Shown here in pieces: positions 21,378 through 23,249 of a stretch of 23,249 bases of DNA. Below the pieces are notes generated by a model, which worked only from the letters and a program-made list of their open reading frames with translations, had not been told where the DNA came from and ran no database searches. Position numbers and translations under genes: made by a program. Each line of letters starts with the position of its first letter. Position 1 is the stretch's first letter. The DNA is from Candidatus Tectimicrobiota bacterium (GTDB taxonomy: Bacteria; UBA8248; JACPRG01). The stretch spans positions 1 to 23,249 of the forward strand of contig JACPRG010000145.1 of NCBI GenBank assembly GCA_016190025.1. The letters run 5' to 3'.

Positions 21378-22817
21378 TCAGCCGTTCGAGGCATCCGCCA
21401 GGAAGTCCAGCAGGCGCGCGGCCGCCCGGTTCGCGCCCTCGATGCAGTCCGGGATCCCCACTCCCCGGTACGCGCTTCCCGCCAGGGCGAGACCCGGAAG
21501 CCTTTCCGCCTCTTCCTCGATGGCCCTCACCCGGTCCAGGTGGCCGAGCCGGTACTGGGGCATCGAGCGGGGGTAGCGCCTGAGCAGGGTCGCCTCCGGT
21601 TCCCCCCGGACGCCCAGTATCGCGTGGAGCTCCCCGAGGAGGCGCTCCGCGGCCCGCCCGTCCGACAGGGCGAACGTCTCCTCCTCCGGGCCGGCGAAGA
21701 ACACCCGCAGCAGGACCTTTCCTTCCGGGGCGCGCCCCTCGAACTTCACGCTCGAAAAAGAGCACGCCAGAAGGGAGCGCCGTTCGACGGCGGGGACCAC
21801 AAAGCCCATGCCTTTCAGGGGGCGGCTCAGCTGCTCTTCGCGGAAGACCAGATTGAGTGTGCCGACCGAGCCGTACGGGATATCCCGCAGGGATGCGGTC
21901 ATGCGGGGGGACACCTCCTGCAAGAGCCTTCCGGCGGCCCAGGCCGGCAGCGCGAGACAGACGGCGTCCGCCTGCGTTTCTCCCCGCCCCTCGACCGCCA
22001 CCCGCCAGCGGGCCGCCTCGCGGCGCAGAAAAAGGGCGCGGCACCCCCGCCGCAGCGCCGGCTCGGGAATCCGACCGAGAAGGGCGCCCACGAGGCTCCC
22101 CATCCCCCGGCGCAGCGTGACGAACAGGCCGTAGCGCGGACCGCTCGCCGACGCCTCCGCCCCGCCCGTCGCCATCCTCTTGCGCAGGGCGAGGAGGATG
22201 CTTCGGTGCGCGCGCTCCATTTCGAGGAACTGGGGGAAGGTCGCTTCGAGGCTCAGGTCTTCCGGGTCGGCGGAGTAGATGCCCGCGACCATCGGCTGGG
22301 CCATTCGTTCCAGCGCCTCCCGGCCGAGCCTGCGGCGGACGAAGGAGGCGAGCGTCTCGTCGCCCCCCCCGCGGCGGCGCGGGATCGCCAGGTCGAGCGC
22401 CATCCGGAGCTTGCCGAGCGGACTGAAGATGGGCGTGGCCAGAAACGGCAGGAAGGAAGACGGCGCCAGCATGTAAAAGCCGGGGGGGATCGGCAGGAGG
22501 GAGTTTCCCCGCAAGACGAAGCTCCTCCGTTGCTCCGGATTCGTGCCCATCACCTCCCCCCCCAGCCCGAGTTCCTTGCACAGGGAAAGCCCGGCCGGTT
22601 TGCTGGAGAGGAAGCTGTCGGGACCGTGCTCCAGAAGGCAGCCCGCCTCCCGGGAGGTTTCAACGGTCCCGCCGAACCGGCCGGAGCCTTCCAGCAGCTC
22701 CACGTCGAGCGGCAGATTCTGCTCGCGGGCCTCGGCCAGAAGTCGGTGGCACGCCGCGAGACCGGTGATCCCCCCGCCGATGACGACGACCCTTTTCACC
22801 CCGGTTGAATTGCTCAA
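21378..22817 (-). CDS. hemG: Protoporphyrinogen oxidase, HemG/HemY (FAD-dependent) type
   Basis: The 479-aa flavoprotein begins with the dinucleotide-binding fold VVVIGGGITGLAACHRLL and an ELLEGSGRFGGTVET motif. GCLLEHGPDSFLSSKP follows, as in HemY-type protoporphyrinogen oxidases. Near the C-terminus, LPGLALAGSAYRGVGIPDCI is the second FAD-binding motif. The enzyme oxidises protoporphyrinogen IX to protoporphyrin IX with O2; in the coproporphyrin branch the same family oxidises coproporphyrinogen III. Length fits (about 450-480 aa). The proposed start is TTG at 22817; a GTG at 22799, six codons on and nearer the fold, is an equal alternative. The gene converges on the radical SAM gene and is divergent from the truncated cyclase gene. 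Heme supply would serve the cytochrome subunit, but no direct link is shown. Confidence 0.92.
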   Translation of the reverse strand: MSNSTGVKRVVVIGGGITGLAACHRLLAEAREQNLPLDVELLEGSGRFGGTVETSREAGCLLEHGPDSFLSSKPAGLSLCKELGLGGEVMGTNPEQRRSFVLRGNSLLPIPPGFYMLAPSSFLPFLATPIFSPLGKLRMALDLAIPRRRGGGDETLASFVRRRLGREALERMAQPMVAGIYSADPEDLSLEATFPQFLEMERAHRSILLALRKRMATGGAEASASGPRYGLFVTLRRGMGSLVGALLGRIPEPALRRGCRALFLRREAARWRVAVEGRGETQADAVCLALPAWAAGRLLQEVSPRMTASLRDIPYGSVGTLNLVFREEQLSRPLKGMGFVVPAVERRSLLACSFSSVKFEGRAPEGKVLLRVFFAGPEEETFALSDGRAAERLLGELHAILGVRGEPEATLLRRYPRSMPQYRLGHLDRVRAIEEEAERLPGLALAGSAYRGVGIPDCIEGANRAAARLLDFLADASNG

Positions 22818-22944
22818 GGTTCCGTCCTACGATGAGAGCCCTGGTTCACGGAAATCCGGTTGGCCGGACAGCGTCATCCAAGCGGGAAGAGGGTTTTTCG
22901 TTGTCTCGCTCCCCCTTTCGGAATTCCCCTGTGAGGAGTCGGAA

Positions 22945-23139
22945 ATGCCCCGGAAAATCATCGACCTGAGCGTGCCCCTCCACAACGGCACTTTCGACGG
23001 CATGCTGCTCGACGTCCACTACATCACCCACGAGGAAAACGGGCGGCGGTGGGCCCTGAGATACGGGGTCGAGGTGGACGACCTCCCCTTCGGGCACGGA
23101 TCGTCCTCGGAACAGATTCACCTATTGACTCCTGTATAA
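22945..23139 (+). pseudogene. Cyclase-family (kynurenine formamidase-like) gene, cut off by an IS630-like element
   Basis: The ATG at 22945 has GAGGAG upstream and begins MPRKIIDLSVPLHNGTFDGM, the usual N-terminus of the cyclase family (PF04199), a metal-dependent hydrolase related to kynurenine formamidase. It continues through LLDVHYITHEENGRRWALRY and ends SSEQIHL, just before the H-x-G-T-H metal-binding motif expected next. The last codons (TPV then TAA at 23137-23139) belong to inserted DNA. About 60 native residues of a family usually 200-300 aa long remain, and no metal-ligand motif is present. The fragment should be inactive unless the gene is restored by excision. The remainder would lie beyond the insertion, outside the window. 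Confidence 0.8.
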
Positions 23140-23154
23140 TAAAAGTCCTATACT
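23125..23154 (+). promoter_or_regulatory. Candidate promoter inside the IS left end
   Basis: TTGACT (23125-23130), an 18-base spacer and TATACT (23149-23154) form a good sigma70 match within the element's terminus. It would drive the transposase, whose AGGAGG site starts at 23161. Confidence 0.5.
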
Positions 23155-23172
23155 CTGGGCAGGAGGTGGCGG

Positions 23173-23249
23173 ATGCGACCAACCGGAAGCCCAGAGGCCT
23201 TGGAACGACGGCGACGACGTGCCATTGCATTGCTGAAGCAGCACTTTCC
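23173..23249 (+). CDS. IS630-like transposase, N-terminal fragment
   Basis: The ATG at 23173 follows AGGAGG by six bases and opens a frame that runs off the window. The 25 visible residues, MRPTGSPEALERRRRRAIAL then LKQHF, match the N-terminal start of many IS630-family transposases, where this Arg-rich helix leads into a helix-turn-helix (typically ...GxSxxEVARRLGVS). The DDE catalytic part is not in view, so activity cannot be judged. Confidence 0.65.
   Translation, partial: MRPTGSPEALERRRRRAIALLKQHF

Larger units (their letters stand above)
23125..23249 (+). mobile_element. Left end of an IS630-like insertion sequence
   Basis: The cyclase reading frame is interrupted after ...CACC TA at 23123-23124. 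The sequence then begins TTGACTCCTGTATAATAAAA, AT-rich and unlike the flanking DNA, followed by a short ORF with transposase features. IS630/Tc1-mariner elements insert at TA dinucleotides, in agreement with the TA at the junction. The right end, terminal inverted repeat and target duplication lie beyond the window, so the boundary is exact only to a few bases. Confidence 0.7.

Overview
The window is GC-rich with dense, tightly packed operons and many strong AGGAGG-type ribosome binding sites, so it is bacterial. NMT1/NitT-TauT-type binding proteins beside an acetolactate-synthase-like ThDP enzyme, a cupin and a cyclase, together with a periplasmic type II molybdoenzyme, suggest an uncultured environmental lineage such as NC10/Methylomirabilota, Rokubacteria, Tectomicrobia or a deltaproteobacterium. 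The sequence alone does not settle the taxon.

Left part (1-7080): the 3' end of a cupin gene; a long imperfect inverted repeat of the intergenic palindrome kind; a minus-strand pair of a NitT/TauT-like binding protein and a ThDP enzyme; a plus-strand PiT phosphate transporter with a probable TTG start; an SRPBCC protein; and a second binding protein related to the first. No ABC permease or ATPase lies near either binding protein.

Centre (7081-19348), all minus strand: the main system. In transcription order it encodes an uncharacterised HExxH plus double-CxxC protein; a Tat-exported Mo-bisPGD catalytic subunit of the type II DMSO reductase/NarG/NxrA kind; a 98-aa protein of unknown function; a four-cluster ferredoxin-type beta subunit; a TorD-like chaperone; and a gamma subunit in which two c-type heme domains are fused to an ethylbenzene-dehydrogenase-type heme b domain. 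After a 131-bp gap come a DUF59/MIP18-like protein, a DUF2249 protein, a DUF364-like protein, a CopD-like membrane protein, a cupin and a polytopic membrane protein. The alpha and beta subunits resemble periplasmic nitrite oxidoreductase/nitrate reductase (Nxr/Nar). The downstream set resembles genes often found near nitrogen-oxide metabolism. The simplest reading is a periplasmic molybdenum enzyme exchanging electrons with soluble cytochrome c, plus maturation and stress genes; its substrate is not proven.

Right part (19349-23249): a divergent regulatory node. An Rrf2-family [Fe-S] regulator (minus) and a radical SAM/SPASM protein (plus) flank an intergenic region with a probable operator, and the same 9-mer recurs between the Rrf2 gene and the HExxH-molybdoenzyme operon. 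The radical SAM gene converges on a HemG/HemY-type protoporphyrinogen oxidase gene across a bidirectional terminator. The window ends with a cyclase-family gene cut off after about 60 codons by the left end of an IS630-like element whose transposase runs off the edge.
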